Shown here piece after piece: positions 1-14,639 of a DNA stretch of 64,000 nucleotides; position 1 is the first letter of the stretch; each line of letters starts with the position of its first letter. The stretch spans positions 310,001 through 374,000 of the forward strand of contig VXAY01004983.1 of NCBI GenBank assembly GCA_013399855.1, written 5' to 3'. Source of the stretch: Oxyruncus cristatus (Eukaryota > Chordata > Aves > Passeriformes > Cotingidae). The position numbers and the translations under genes were made by a program. Under the pieces are notes generated by a model. That model had not been told where the DNA came from and did not search any database. It saw only the letters and a list, made by a program, of their open reading frames with translations.

Positions 1-3000
1 AGAATGATGATACAGTGCCTACTGTGGGAAGGTCAAAGCACTTTCATAAAGGCACAAATTCCCTCGTTTAGAGTGAGAATTGAGTCACAAAGATGTGTAG
101 TGACTTGCACCAAATATTTCAGTTTCTCACTGATTGCTGAAGTCCAGGTTTTCTAAGTCATGTCAAACTGTCTTACTGGTTGCCTGATAGATTGCTCCAG
201 AAGGCCTGTAACGTGTACTTAGTATGTCAGACAGTGCTCTGCTGATAACAATATGAAAGGGGAAAATGCAGCCACTGGAACCTTGTCCTTTAATGACAGC
301 TATTCCTCCCTCCCAACCAAAATGCTCTCAGTTCTACTAAAACACGTTCTGTCCTTACCAGGTACCTCCTCTGCAGGTACCTTGTACCCACCACTTCTTG
401 CTTGATGTGCTGGAGTAGAAGCACTGCCTGCACAGACTGCAGTGTGATCACCAGTCAACCAATATTCTTGGGATTTTTTTTCAAACATAATAATGTGGTA
501 AGAGTTGTTATTACTTAGGGCTAAGCCACAAAAGTGCAGCTAGTGGGACTCTGAATGAAGGACATAGCAAAGAAGACAATACAGCTGGTGCCTTTTCTCC
601 TTTGGGATCTTAGTCCACCATTCAGCAGAGCAAGGAGCTGAATCCAATTTTTTTTTTACTTCAAGTTGACCCCAGTAGGTGCTGCAATTCCACTGTAATA
701 AAACAGCTTGGTATGTCAACAGGGCCAAGTATACTGCTTCTTAGCCAAGTCAGGTGGAATAGTGTCAGTGCCTTAAATGCATTCCCCCCTCTCCTGGAGA
801 TTTGGCTGCTTAATTAGATAATGCAGACAACTAGTTTTGAGGCACTTCAGGCCTCCAGTAGCTTTAGGCCTCGATGTCTGCTGGCCTTGCAGTCACTCAC
901 TAAAAAGCTAGAAGAAGCCAGGAGCTTCTCAAGCTGCCACCATCTTTTCAGAGATGCATTTAACCTGAGACTGTTGTGCTTGGTCCTGGCCTGAGCCATA
1001 TTGCAACCACACTTGCATCTGGCCATGTACCCTTGTTGATCTTGACCTGTGGACATAGCTTCTGGCTTGAGCTCAGCCTTGAGTGGTCACCTGAACTGTT
1101 AACCTGCCTTGCTTGTCTTTTTTGGGTATTGTGGGACATGCCCGCTGTCAGTAAGTTGGCCCCTTGCCTGCCTGCCTGTCACCCTCAGCTCCTGGCTCAC
1201 TGTCCTCTTTCAGAGCAATGCTGGCCCTTGCTGCTCCCCAACACCCAGCCCCATAGCACAGCTCAGGTTACGTGTCTGTGCTGCTTCTGATTGTGGTGCT
1301 GGGCTGGTCAGAGCTTGTTTAGGTGTCTCTGCGTGCCACTGCTCTTCCCTGAACAAGCAACTGGTTCACTTAGCACCTGCTTAGGGACCTCCAAAACAAT
1401 GGTTGCTCTGTGGAACACTGCCCTTAATTAGTCTCCCATCTATTTCAAAATACTGTGTTCATGTTTTTTCCACTTCAAACAGTGCACCATATTTGCAAAC
1501 AAAATTTTGGTGTTCATGACACCAAAAAAGTGGCTGAAATTAAAAGAATACATTCTGACTACAGCTGGATTACTGCCGTGATTCCTTGAGGCACCTTAAA
1601 TCGTTGCACAGTATTTATATGGTGTCACACCCTGTGATGTGATGTGAAGTAATTTTTCTTCAACAGAGCTTTGCAAGAACAGGTGTGTGGGAGGGAGAAG
1701 AACGCTGGCAGCCTGGCCAACCATCAGGAGCACAACCCAGGCATTGCCTTTGGAAGGCACATGTGTGGCTTACACCCACTAAGTTTTACATAACCTAAAT
1801 TAGGGTGGGTCACTGGGTACTCATTTGCTCATACAGCTGCCAGAAAATGTTCCTTTCATCTAGACAAACCTGAGGCTGCAAGTGCCTCAAAGTAGGCCTT
1901 TTCAGCATAACCTAAAGCAATTCACTAAGTGCTTCATTATGTACAAGACTTTAGTATAAATGGATTTTCTTTCTGTCTAATTGTATCATACATTTCCATG
2001 GTCTTAGAAAAGCGTTGGGGCTGTAGATGCTGAAATATGATGAAACTCCTCTTGGAGAGAGAACAGAGATGATTCAAACAGGACTTCTGGACAAGCTCCC
2101 TGTCCCTGACTTTTCTTGTGTACCATTTCAGAACCAAAGAGATTTTAGGAAAATTTCATGACATTTCTCTTTTGATTAGGAATAAAATGACTGACAACAG
2201 ACATTAGTCCTAGGCTCAACCAGATGCCTACTTCTTTCTGTCGCTGTCTAGCGCTCTTCCCTAATACCTTTTCTTTTGTTAACATTTCACACTAGACTGC
2301 TTGTCTACAAAGGAGATAGAAATACATTTTTCATTTTCTAGCTAAAAGCAGAATATGCTAATTACCTTTTGTATCTGTCTGTTCCTCTGTTACAAATGAG
2401 ACAGTGAGTTTCTATTATTTGCAAATCAGTCAAATCAAGATGGCCCATAGGAAAAAATGTCTTCTTGCTACAATTTGGTTCCTCCTACTTCTCTTGAAGT
2501 AGTGGGGGTGGGGGAGAAGTGGCAGCCAGGGGTTGACTCTTTAACTAATATTAAGAAGTTTCAAGTTCTGTTTTCTCACTTTTTTTTTTATAAGCTGTTC
2601 CAAGATGAGCGAATACTAATAACACTTCTGTATACCGTCCTTTTTCCTCCTGTATACAGTCTTTTTTCCATGTTTCCAACATCTGATGTCTCGGATGTTG
2701 TGGGGTCTGTAGACAGTGAAATATCTTGCAATGTCAAAAATTTAGAATTGCCAAGGCAACAGGTGACTTAAAGAGCATTTTTTCCATGTGCTGGTTAAGA
2801 TGAGCTGAGTAGCTTAAAGAATCAGCCACTGACTGGGACTTTGAGCTCATGAAGTTCATGAAGTGATAGATTCTTGATGGGATTAGTGTTACATGTGCAT
2901 CTTCCCAGCTCATTACTTGCAGTTTTCTCTTAGGGCATATCACAAAAAATCTCATTGCAAAACAAACAAAACCTGAAATGTGGTCACTGTTTAGTATTTA

Positions 3001-6000
3001 ATGGCCTGATACACCAATTGTGTCTAGTATTTTTTGGTAAGAAATCTCAAACAGTGGTTTCAGTGGTTAGAAACTGAGGTTACAGACAGATACAGAGGAG
3101 CAGTGAACCTTGCAATTGGCCAAATAGCAATATAATTAGTATGTAAGAAAGGAATAATTCTAGATTCTTTAAAGTGCATTCTATACAGTAAATTTGTCGA
3201 GCAAGTTGTTAATAGACACTATGCTCATTTTGAGAGAAGGAAAAAACAAGATGCTTATTAAAAATGGAAAGAGATGGACTATTAAGAAGATAATATGTAG
3301 GGCCAGATAGAATAAAGCCATGACATTTTGAAGACCTGCAGTAGGATGTCTGACATACATTTAAGAGCTGTGAGTGCAAACATCCATCAAACTGAGAGGC
3401 AACACAGATCTGAGCATAGTGAAATAATCTGGAAAAGCCTCAGAAAAACTTCAGTTTTTTTTGCGGCTCCTGATGGAGTTCATAAAGGCAGGGTTTAGTG
3501 CAAGCAAGGTTTCTCTGCTGAAGAAAATATGCTGTTTTTTTCAAACAGTGGAGAAAGTCAGGTAAGACCTGATTACATAACATAGTCATCCGGTCAGAAA
3601 AGTTTGCTTCCTACTAGGATGGAAAATAAATCAAGACTTTTTAATACAAAAATATCCCCCAAGAGCTTCTGGCATATCTCTGGGATGCACTGGCATCTTC
3701 ATCATGCTTATGTTCCAATAGTACCTAAAAACCTCAATCAAACAACAATTTAAGTAGCTGCTTCCAGTCACAGATACTTGCAATATGTAACCTGGCTGGA
3801 ACTGAAATGAAGGCAGTCCTTGATGCTGGTCTATTCTCATAAGGCCTCTGCTGGGAACATTTTTTGGTGATACCTGCCACCTTATCTTACCTTTAACAAG
3901 AGAAAGTTATTTGCTCACAAAATCTGGATTTTATTGTTTGACTGTCAAGTTTCTGACCTTCATTATTTGACATTAAACTGCTGAACTACATCAACAGAGT
4001 GGAATGCACTGAAGTTGCAGGAAAACAAGAAAAAGGATGGCAAGACAGAGCATATGTAGGTGGTTTACCCTGCTTGTACAAAAATTATAGCTGCAGAAGC
4101 TGCAGGTGGCTCACTCTGCTCCTGCAGGATTTAATGGGATAGTGTGATGGAGTCATATATAACTACTGACTTTAATGTTACTGCAGGCTAGTTTAGATGC
4201 TGGCTGATGTGAAAGGTGCCATAGCAAACCATTATCCATAGTCTTGTAGCTGCCAAGTTCCATATGGGTTAGGAAGAATAAGTCAGTGTTAGCCTAAATC
4301 AGGCAGGCATAAAGAGCTTCTTCTATCCTCAGAACATCTTTAGGCATCCAAAATTATTAACATTTGTTTAAAACAAACAAAGGCAACATTTCAGATTGTC
4401 TCATAATTTGTTCAAGCATCTCAATTCCAGAAAGGAGCACCATTTTAACTGGGGCTGATGTTTACAAGACATCACTAAGTAGGTACAGATTAAGGCAACA
4501 GTTGCTTAAAATTGTGGACAAATGAAGGAATATATATTTGGATATTTGAGGGGATCTGTGCTAATTATTATTTGCTGAGTGTGTGTCGCAAGTACAGTAA
4601 ATTCTTGTTTCCCCTTTTAAAAAACTTCATGCCTCAACAAAAGATAAAAACTTCCATTGTCAGCTTTTGCTTAAAAAAGAAGCAGGAAGTTCTATGATTA
4701 AAGGAACATGAGTGTATGTGAGAGAAGGAGGAAATGAGAGTTTCAGAAGCAAAGAGCTGACAGCAGGGATTTACGCCAACCTTTTGTGTGACCTTCAGAG
4801 AGATCCCACAGAAAAACATGCAACAACTCACTGCTGTGGCCTGCAAATTTCAGGCATTTTTAGTCCCTGTAGTGACTAAAAATTCTCTCAGAGAGAAGGT
4901 TATAGTATAGTTTTCCTTGAAGTCCTCCTCTGTATTCCCCTCCCACCAGCTACTCTATCTTGCAATAAAAACATGCACACAACACTTACACAAGCCAAAA
5001 CATCTGCAAGTTCTGTTGTCTGTTACTTAACCACTATGTCCTGATGAGCCAACCAGTCAAGAGGAAAAACTTACATCACTGGGGACTTTCTTAAGCTGTG
5101 AGGTCCACAAGAGTGACCTGCTCTGTACTGACTCCAGTCCTGCACATTTCGGTGAAGCGCATCTTCTGGAAAACTAGCAGCATATGATCCAGCAGGTCTC
5201 AAGAGATGGTGACTCTTCCACTTTCCATGACAGTGTTATCTAGTAGAGGTCAAACAAGAATGAAACACTGAAGACCCGAGAGAGTCAACAGATTTCTGGT
5301 TTTTTTGTTGTTCGGGTAGATCAACCATGGGAATAGAGTTCTTAAAAGATTTTATGTTTTCTCCCACAAATTACCAAGTATGGTTTCTGTCCAGAAGTTG
5401 TTGGTACTGCCAGCCCTCTCACCTGTACTAAGGGAACCAAAGGCATAGGCAGTTCGGAAGCTTTTATGTCAGGATGTTGCTTTTTCAGTCACTGACTGAA
5501 GGATGTATGTTGGGCCATGTACCATTCCCGATGCGTGGTTTCAAATTCAGGTCCTCCCTTCAGTTCCTGATCTTTGGCTATTTCTTAAGGCATGTATCCA
5601 CAATTCCCTAGAGTCAGTTTTAAAAAAAGCTGTCTGTGATCTGAGACATACCTTGCAAATGGAGTAGTTCATTTTAACCAGAACCCACACCTTATCCCTC
5701 TGCTTCTTAGCCAAGTTTATTAGTTTGGGCTCAGTGCAGTCCCAACCTCAGGCAGTTGTGTGATTCCCCATTTGGAGATAGCCTGTGCCCAGCAACCTTG
5801 GAATACAGAAAGAGCTCACTTACGTCAGCCTACACTATTCCATGCTGATATATTTTTGAGTGTTTTCAGGTCAACTTCAAGACTTCTCTTCACTAAAGTG
5901 CAATGAGTATGTAGGCAGTGTGAAGCATTTTTCCAGCCCCTGAGTACTTATGTTGTAGGCTTCTGTACCACTTTCCATTTTGTCGTAATTGTTGGAAGAC

Positions 6001-7200
6001 AGGCACAGAAACTGGACATCATGGTACAATGGTGGTCTTCTCCATGCTCCTGGTTACATGTTTGTAGATGAGATTAGATCTTGTTCCAGCACACCCTGGG
6101 AACTCATGTTAAATTTGTTGGCAATTGCCACAGCTCCTGATGCCTTTTCAGTCATTTACTATCATGCAGATGTTTATTCTGTAGCTATGGCATAGATTAT
6201 TCATTTCTGAATGTGTAACTTCCACTGCATTAAAACATTTGATTTCCTTAGGATAGCATACCATTATAAGAATCAAGACCAGTCAGAAGCCTTCCTAAGG
6301 CTATTTTCTAAAAGACCACCTGTGGGGAAAAACTTCTCTAACTGCATTTCTTTTCTCCCTATGGAAGTTTGCAAAATTCACTGAAGTTTCCGCTCTGGAA
6401 TTCTGTACATCATGACCACCCAGCTTCCCCTGTTTCCAGTCCCCACTGCAAGGCACTGGACTGAGACTGGATTGTGGTTGAACTTTTTAAAGGTAGGAGC
6501 AACATTTAGAAGCAAGCAACTCAGGAGTTGTCAACTCTGCTAATTTACCAAGCCCCTGGACATTCAGATACTAACATTCTTGCTGAATATCAAACTGGCC
6601 TAATTTGGAATCAAAAAAAAGCAGTTATAAGTCTCACTGGAGGTTAGATGGAATTCTGAAAAGGTGTACTGCATATTCCACAGAGAAAAGGCCAAGCTCA
6701 TTCCCTTGCCTTAATTCATTCGGGTATTTTTCCTATTTTCTGCCTGTAATGAAAGAGATTTTTCCTGCTCTCTCCAGCCATTGTTTGAAAAGGACTGTAA
6801 AACTTCAGACAATTAGCCGTTGCTGTTACAGGAGGAGATTTAAAAAGTAAACGGCTGTCATACACAGACCCATCACAAAAAGCAGGCTGATTATCATATA
6901 GGCTTACCCTGGGCAGATGGCAACAATCTTCTAATTACAAATTTTAAGGACTTTCTGTCTTTCAGATCTAGTATGTTCTCTCTGTGTAAGAGAAGAAACA
7001 ACAACATTATCCTGCTACATCTTATCAGGAAGGGAAGAAATTTGATTTTAAAAAAGAAAACTCAGAAAACTTTTGGCAGATATTTTGTTGTCTCATTTTA
7101 CTTTCCTTTTAATGGCTGGTATTAAAGGACCCAAATTTATCCCCAGGAGGAATTTAATCATCGATTCCAACTGGAACAGAATGGATCCTACATCAGATAA
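1..7200. other. Unique non-coding DNA, no feature recognised
   Basis: AT-rich, CpG-poor sequence. I see no transposon, RNA gene or exon that I can support. All open frames are short (at most about 100 codons), overlap one another on both strands and show no domain I recognise. On the minus strand an 80-codon frame (5345-5584) with one internal stop reads fairly like protein but matches nothing I know. Ancient repeats too diverged to see by eye, or conserved regulatory elements, may be present. Confidence 0.6.
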
Positions 7201-10200
7201 CAAACTGCCCCTGGGGGAGGAGCTCCTTCGTTTTTGCTGGGTTATTTTTTAATGTGTTTATTACCCTTGGAGTTCAAGACCCGAGCCTGTAATCTCCAAA
7301 GCAAAGCTTTGTGACCAGCTACTGTGACCCCAAGCGAAGGAGGTGCTGTAACACTGTTATCTAGTATTGTGCAACTGCTGTGTGCTGTGCTGCGCAGAAC
7401 ACTTCCGTCTCCTCCGGACATCAACTTCCACGAGATGTAGTCTTTCTAAATGATACCAGCAGTTGTACAGAACAACCAGGAGAGTAGAGGAACTGAACCA
7501 AGTTCTCAGTATGGCTTTTCTCATGTGTGCATGTTGCTCTAGCCAGACACCTTGTACAAGTGAAAACGCGGCCCTCATCGTGGGTCGGTTTAAAAGCACC
7601 GATTGACCTTGATTTTTCTATCAAACTTTCTACTTTGACATTTGAGCACTGTATAAAGTTAGTGTCCCTGGAGGATGGTGTGTTTTCCTAACCGGTAACT
7701 TTTGCCTAAATCAGAGAGGTTTAGAACACAGGGGATTCACAAGCTAGCCAAGTCCAGAACTGCAAACTAGTTTAAGTTACAATGCTGAAGTAAATGTGGC
7801 AATCCAGAAAAAAAGCATGGTAGGTCAGGACAATACAGATGAGACCAGACAGATTTAAGAGGGTTGCTATGTGTCCTGCACACTCCTAGTGCTTTGCTTC
7901 TCTGTGGAGACGCCACTGAATGCTGGATGTTGTGCCAAAGGCTGTGCAGGTAAAACAACTGGTGGGACTCAGTAGAGGAACCTGACAAACTGAGCATCAG
8001 AGAGAAAGTGTAGAAAGGGGAGGGTGGAGGTGCAGCAAGCAAAACCGTGTAACCAGCAGCCCTGTCCACTGCTGCTGGCTGAGTGGTTGTCAGCTTTTGT
8101 CCTGTCCTGCACATGTGAAAGTGCTGCACAGTGTTCGGCACCAGAGACATTAAACCTCCTACACGGGAGGTGATGGACACAGGAAAGACAGCTGGTGGGG
8201 CCTAATGAAGTTTCCAGAAGAAGCCATGTGGCTGAGTCTGCCTCAAGATTTCCATTTACACCAACCTGAAAGATAAGAGTTTGGGTTTGGTTTGTACTGA
8301 TTGAATTCAGGCTCTAATTTTACATAATTTATAGAGAGAGAGTAATTGCATTTTGTTGTCTTTTCTAGATACAGATTTAGCTGCTTTGTCAGAGTGAATA
8401 TCAAAGTTTCCTTCGGAAAATCTTAGGGAATTAAAATCTTGTATTGATTTCCTGCATTTATGTGGTTTTAATATTACTGATCTACAGTATGGTTCTAAGA
8501 CTCTTTTACTCCTCTGTAAAGGAAGTCAGATAACTTCAACATTTTCAAAATGAACATTTAATTGACTTCCTAATTCTGCATTTGTGCAACAGGCACACAG
8601 TGTGTATTTCTGCATTAAGGAATTCACATCAGTGCTGCATCATGTTCTCCACTAGATGGTAATGTTGTTTCAGACGGTTTGTATTGAAAGGAGCTTCTCT
8701 GCCAAAAACTCCAAAAGAAAGTGAAAGCCATGAGATTTGTCCAAGAAATTTCCTTTGGATTATTTAGAGAAGAAAATACTTTCCATTTATTAGAAGCTCA
8801 TTTTTGGTTTGAAAAGGCTTTGATGAAAACTTTTTATGTACTGTAATTATTAGGACCATGGAAGTCTTAGTTAATGAAACAAGTTTGAAAAAGTCTGGAA
8901 ACAACAAATTAATTGCAGAAGACAAGCAGAGTGATCTCTGCTTTATGCTATCTGATACCCATCGTTGTTGCTGAGTGACTCAAAATCCTTCAGTTGTTTT
9001 TAGCCACGGTTTTGCTGGGAAGTAGAAAAGTACTATTCTCCTCCTCCTTTTATGGCAAAGGAGACAGAGAAGCAAAAAACCATTTGTGCAACAGTACCAG
9101 AAATCCTCACTAGCCCCATGGGGACATGGGGCAAACCAGCAGCTGCACTCCTCTTCACCTGCTTCCCGTGGCTCCGTTTGGCCAGACTGGCATACTCAGC
9201 CAAAGCCCAGACCACGATGTACGTGCAGTGGAGGCTGTGGGCAGGCCCCACAGCCTGTCACAGCCACGCTCACAGGTCCCCACAGCTCTCTGCAGTGCTG
9301 CTGGTGCTGCTACAGGAGAGATAGAGGGTGGCACTGCCGGGCAGCTTCCAGTAAGGTAAAACAGTAAAAAACTGATTAGGAAACAGGTACATTACTATTC
9401 ACAATGAATGTAGGCTGCAGCTGAGACCAAAGGGCAGCCCTTGTCACACTAACATAATTTAATTTATTTGCATTCAGCAAAACACAACCACTATGAAGCA
9501 AAGAGGCACCAGCTTGTCCCACAAGGAGAAACACAGTTCCTATGTGTCCTGCAATCAAACAGCTGCAAGCTTGCTCCCAGGCAGTATCGCAGGCCAGTGC
9601 AGCTCTGGAAAATGTTTTAATAGGTCTTTAAATAGAATGTAGCATTAAAGCAAATACAGTTTCCACCTTAGAAACCTAAGATTTCTAGCATCTGTGTTAG
9701 GTTTTGTCATGAGATTCAGTGGAATCCTTAACATTGAATTTTACCACAGTGTGCCGACAGATCGAAACCAATATATTACAAATACTAACCTAAAATTAGC
9801 TCAGTCTTACAGGTGATCCAGCAATGTTACAAATCAAAAGCAAATTTATGCTGTTTGCAGACAGTAACATGCTCTCCACTAACACTGGCTGAGAACATCA
9901 TCATTTAACTTAGGTCAAGTAAGAGAGTCCTTGTCAACACTGGATCCTCTGATCACATGAGACTCAATTACTTATACTTCAAAGTTCATCCATGCTAGTT
10001 TTATTTTTAGTAATAAAGTGAAGTTTAAAAAAAGACACTTCACCTTTCACTTGGAACAAGAGAGTAAGAAACACACCACCAGGGAAAATTCAACAGAGGT
10101 TCCATTTAAAGTAAAATTTCCTGATTTTGATAGTTCTGCAATATGATCCCATTACTTGTTCTTAAATGATTAATTAGGCCTTGGCTACAGAGATGGTTAT

Positions 10201-11000
10201 GGCTGTATTATTTCCAGTTATGTAAAGGCACCACTTGGATGGAGAGAGGAAAAAGTAATGTGTCAGCTTCAAGTTTGGGTTAGTATTCCTTATTTTTTGC
10301 CATGGAAATATGGGTAACTTGTTTTTGCTATTAATCAGAGAAACAGGTTTATTCCACTCTCAATAGACATGAAATAAATCTCACACTCAGAGAAGTCTTT
10401 GCAGGCACATCTAAGGACACTGTCCCACTGCCAATTGCTGTGCCCCTGCCTTATCTAGAGAGGAAAAATTTACAATGAGAGGTAATAGTTTTAATCAGAG
10501 CTACCCGTCTGATATCCTTCGGGCTCAGGTTGTATTCATCTGTCTAGACAGGAAGCTGCAACACTGGAACTGAGTTGAAGTTAAACATCCCATCCACACC
10601 ACTGGTTACCCTGAACGCTTTTTTTGGCCCACCCACCAAAGCCACCTTCTTGTGGCTGTATTTATTTCAGTCCCCAGATGAGTAGAAACCACACAAGTCA
10701 GAAGGACCTTAATTTAAAAAGGCAAAGGTGTTGCTAATTCTAAAGATGCTAAATGGTTCTGTCTCCACCAAAACTGCCACTTGTTTCCACTGGAGTATTG
10801 TTTCAGAAAGGAGTAAGTGCAGAACCGAATTCTAAGAACAGCTTTGCCTGAGAAGAAGTATGAGTTTATCCAGTCACCACCACATTCCAGCATTTATTTT
10901 GATTTTATCACAGTCTTCTGTCACAAAAGAGGTACTCCAAAGCTTAACAAGATAATTTAAAATTCATATTATATTGTTATGACCCTCATAACACTCTTGA
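7201..11000. other. Unique non-coding DNA, no feature recognised
   Basis: No repeat or gene is supported. A small area around 7380-7620 has more CpG than its surroundings (for example around 7567-7605), but it is too short and weak to call an island. The 137-codon minus-strand frame at 7767-8180 and the three overlapping plus-strand frames at 9052-9367 lie in locally GC-richer sequence, where long open frames arise by chance. None of their translations resembles a known family. Confidence 0.55.
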
Positions 11001-14000
11001 GCCTCTAGCAACGTGGAGAGGTAGTGACTTCACATTGCAGATCATCTGGACACAGAGAGAGAGCAGCCTGTCTGACACTCTTTGCAGAACAAGCCCTTAG
11101 AAAAACCTCTGGGCAACCCATCTTCTACACACAATACAAATTTCTGTCCATACTTGGGGACAGCTCAGTAACCCACAAGGCCTATTCAACATTACACAAT
11201 GCATGTGCCTGACTGTTGGCAGAGCAACCTAAATGTGCTTTTTCCAGAGAAAATGTACAATAGATCTGGACAGTCTCTTTTTCTTCCTTTTTTTTCCTAA
11301 TTTGCACCTGCTGTTGTACCTTGTTCTGAGGCATCAGAACATCTTGGGAGTCACATCCTCACAGATGAGGATGATACTGGAATCTCATGATTTTTCTTCT
11401 GAGCCAGGTTTGAGGGGCAGAACCTCTTTCACATCGTTGACACATGGCACAGCTGCTGGGTCACTGCTCAGTTTGTGGATACATGCAGAGAAAAAGATCT
11501 GAAAATGCAGATGTTTTTGTCTAAGTTGAAATGTATGCGATATTTATGTCATATTGCACTCTTACTATGCTCATAATCTTTCAATATTATGAAATTAATT
11601 TAATACTGGGTGTTGTCATTTGACAATCAAAAAAATCTTATCTAGAAAAAAATTCTTATTTTCCACTTATCATCTCTAATTAAAATCCAGCAATTTTGCA
11701 TATCTCTGTTAGCAAAGAGCTAGTTAGAAAACATTATTCCATTTCTCTGGTCTTCTATAGAGCTTTTCATCTGCAAATTTTTTAAGGGCTTTAAAGAAGG
11801 GTCCCAATTTTTTTGTCTCTTTGTAAGCACAGTAGTGGAAACATAATGAGTTTAAATGTTTCTGTTTCGTCTCTTCCTGCTCTGCAAAACTAGAGGCAGA
11901 AGGGAGATGGATGCTAGAGAGCCCTTAGCCCCACTCAGACACTCTAACCCTGAAATAGCCCTGCCTTTCCTGGGTGTAAACTTCGAGTCCAAATGCAGAG
12001 CACAGTGGCACTGAGCCATGACAAAGAAGCTGAACTGCAGTACCAGAAAACATTGAAAGTTATTGCTGGGCTGGGGGGCTGTGGATAGTGCTGGGACATA
12101 TGGATAAGCAGCAGTCTGCTTGCCACCCAAGCCTTTAAGAAGTACTTTTCACTTTTAGCTATGTATTAGATGTCTAAACTATATGCTCTAAATGGACTGC
12201 GATTAAACATCTATCTTAACCTTTAGAAAGCTGTTCTTCTGAGAGTGAGCACTAAAATTAAATTGCCACAGATTGCTGCTAGATCTACACTGCAGTCATT
12301 CCTATTTTTAGCAAAAAGTGATTAACTTCCTTTGTCCAAATTAACGTATTTCTAAAAAAAAACACCCAGGGACACTGAGACTAATGCTTTTTCCCATGCA
12401 ACAGGAGAAATACATGCAGCACCAGTGAGCATTGAGAGGCAGGGCAGGGCATCCCTGGACAGCAAACCCCCTTTGCCTGGTGTGGAGCTGCCGTGACTGG
12501 CCAGGGATGTGTGAGCAGGGCAGGGCCAGGGTGAGGGGCCACAGGAGCCCAGCTTTGTCATGCAGTGCCTGCCAAAAATCCCTAGCTTTGTCTTCGGTGT
12601 GAGCGGGGCTAGCAGATACGGAGAAGAGTAACTCTTAAGGCCAGAGAGGGCCTTGGGAAAAGCATCAACATGTGAGAGCCACTGAGCACAACTGGGACAT
12701 GACAAATTGATTTAAACAGTCTGGACTCCTAAATTATTCTCCTGTGTCACTGCCTGTTCATCCTGGAGGGACGCTACCTCGGAGCACAGCACGCACAGAC
12801 TGAATGGGTGACAGGATACACCCTGTCCCTAACCTTCTGTGCAGAGCTCTAGAAAAGGCAAATGGCTAGAGCTGAGATCACTTTGCTGAGAACAAGTGCG
12901 GTGAGATCCTGAGCTGCCTCTCTACAAGTGACTATGGAGAGTCCAGGGAGAGGATGACACAAACAAAATTTCTTGGGCCATTCATGGAACTAGAGAAGGA
13001 ACCATGGCCTAACATAATCTCATGGCTTGGCTTCCCACAGGCTAACCACCTGTTTTTGGAGGACTTCACAGCTGAAGCAGAGCTCTCTGCTCCTGCTCTT
13101 CATTTCTCCACGCACACAAACCAGCACAGAGGTGTCTGCTTGCACTCCCATCACTGGTGTGTGGGATGGTTAGATAGATACATCCCAAGTCTCCACAGGT
13201 CACCGGAGCAGCATGGCTGGCCAGCTGCAACACATTTCTACAAAAGATGTCGAAAAACTGCTCCCTCAGTTCCTACCCCCAGTGCCTCCTTGCTTCACCC
13301 GTTTTGAGCCTCTTCAGCAAGGTGACCCCTCTGCAGCAGGTAAAAGAGATGAAGCTAAGCTGAATATCTCACCTGTAGCACCTGTGTGCTTTGGAAACGT
13401 AAGCAGAACTGAGGAAAGAAAGCTTGTAGAGGCAAAAGGAGGGTTAACAAAGCAGGACAGCACACTATTGAAATTGGTATAGGCTGTTGTGCCAAACCTC
13501 CTGCAGAAGATCTGGAAGGGGCTAACTATGTATGTAAGTTGACTTTTTGATGTCATTAGAGGACAGTCAGTAGGGCTATGAGTAAATACCAATGCTGATT
13601 AGGAAAATAAATGCATAAATTTGATGTCCAGAGATTTTAAGGAAAAATGTGCTGATGATTGAACAGGTAGTCTTTCTCTGATCTTTTTGAACCTAATATC
13701 CAAATAGACAGGAAGTATTAGAGCAAAACCAGGATTTCCTCTGAGTAAATTCAGTTTCCTTCTTTAGTTTAATTACATTGTAGTGAGTTATGTCATCCTT
13801 TTTTTAAGTTACTGAGAATTTAAATAAAAGAAAGGACAGAAAATCAAAAAGAGATGAGGAAAAGCAAGAGCATGTGTAATTGCATTGCCTTTGTGGTATG
13901 AAAAAGTGCAGCCAGCAGTGGCTCATGGATAGAGTTGTGCCAGTGCCTGGGCTGTCCTTCTGTGCTCGCTTAGAGCAGCTGGTGCACAATGAGTTTGGAT

Positions 14001-14138
14001 TACTTTCCACGCATACTTGTTTGTATCTACTAATGAAAATCAAGCCTAAAGTATTGTGTTTCTTCAGCTATGTCTTCTGAATTTAGACACAGCCAACAAC
14101 CTGATCCCGCTGTGGATTTCACCTTGCTCTAATTTTCC
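11001..14138. other. Unique non-coding DNA, no gene recognised
   Basis: Mostly unique sequence. 12400-12700 is GC-richer and carries a 117-codon minus-strand frame with no recognisable domain. A block of about 31 bp at 11174-11204 resembles 53772-53803 elsewhere in the window, which suggests an old shared repeat. Nothing else is supported. Confidence 0.55.
11174..11204 (+). repeat. Copy 1 of a short diverged repeat shared with 53772-53803
   Basis: The segment aligns with 53772-53803 over about 32 columns. There are two single-base indels and three substitutions, all of them transitions. An ACAGCTC block lies a similar distance upstream in both places. This pattern suits two decayed copies of one old element better than a random match. 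I do not recognise the family, and the true ends of the copies are not visible. Confidence 0.35.
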
Positions 14139-14158
14139 TTTTTTTTTTTTTTTTTTTT
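14139..14158 (-). repeat. Genomic poly(T) tract (A20 on the minus strand)
   Basis: An uninterrupted run of about 20 T on the plus strand. Read on the minus strand it is a poly(A) tract. An AATAAA hexamer (plus strand TTTATT, 14189-14194) ends about 30 nt before the A run begins, which is the usual spacing between a polyadenylation signal and a poly(A) tail. It could equally be a simple homopolymer expansion near a chance hexamer in AT-rich DNA. Confidence 0.8.
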
Positions 14159-14639
14159 CCCAGAGCTTCCAGTTCATCCAAAGTCTCATTTATTGATGGT
14201 CTGTCTCTAATATTTTAGTGGTAGACTCATCAAAGGTTTTTATTATCAAATAAAACTGAAAATTAAGTAGAATATTTTTTCCGCCTCTGCTGTCTCCTTT
14301 ACATTTAGAGCAGTGACCAACACAGATTTTAAAATTATGCTTCTGGAGGGTTTTTTCGTGGATATGCTGGCTTGTGCAATGTGCCACTGGGAGAGGGGCT
14401 AAGGGAACAGGGGCTTATCCTTCTGGGAGAGATCACCGTACAGGACACCTCAAACCACATCCAGAAGGCAAGGTAGAACAGGCTAAAATTTTGGAAGGTT
14501 TGTGCTGTGAATTGGACCACTGTGACCCACCAGCAGGTGTGGCTGGAGTTTATGGGAGCAGTGCCTTTTCTATTGGGAGCACCAGCAGAATACAAATGAG
14601 GGAAAATTGGCAGGAAGGGTATGCTGGGGGCAAAGCCAA

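Noticed and set aside
5345..5584. 80-codon minus-strand frame with one in-frame TGA and protein-like composition
   Set aside because: I could not match it to any family. Frames of 30-50 codons between stops are expected by chance, and no splice or retrocopy signals flank it.
7767..8180. 137-codon minus-strand ORF
   Set aside because: No domain, signal or splice context. The translation is rich in His, Ser and Leu with no pattern of conservation.
12018..12036. 19-bp exact match to a site near 62254
   Set aside because: Similarity does not extend into the flanks on either side. A match of this length between two places in 64 kb is unusual but possible by chance.
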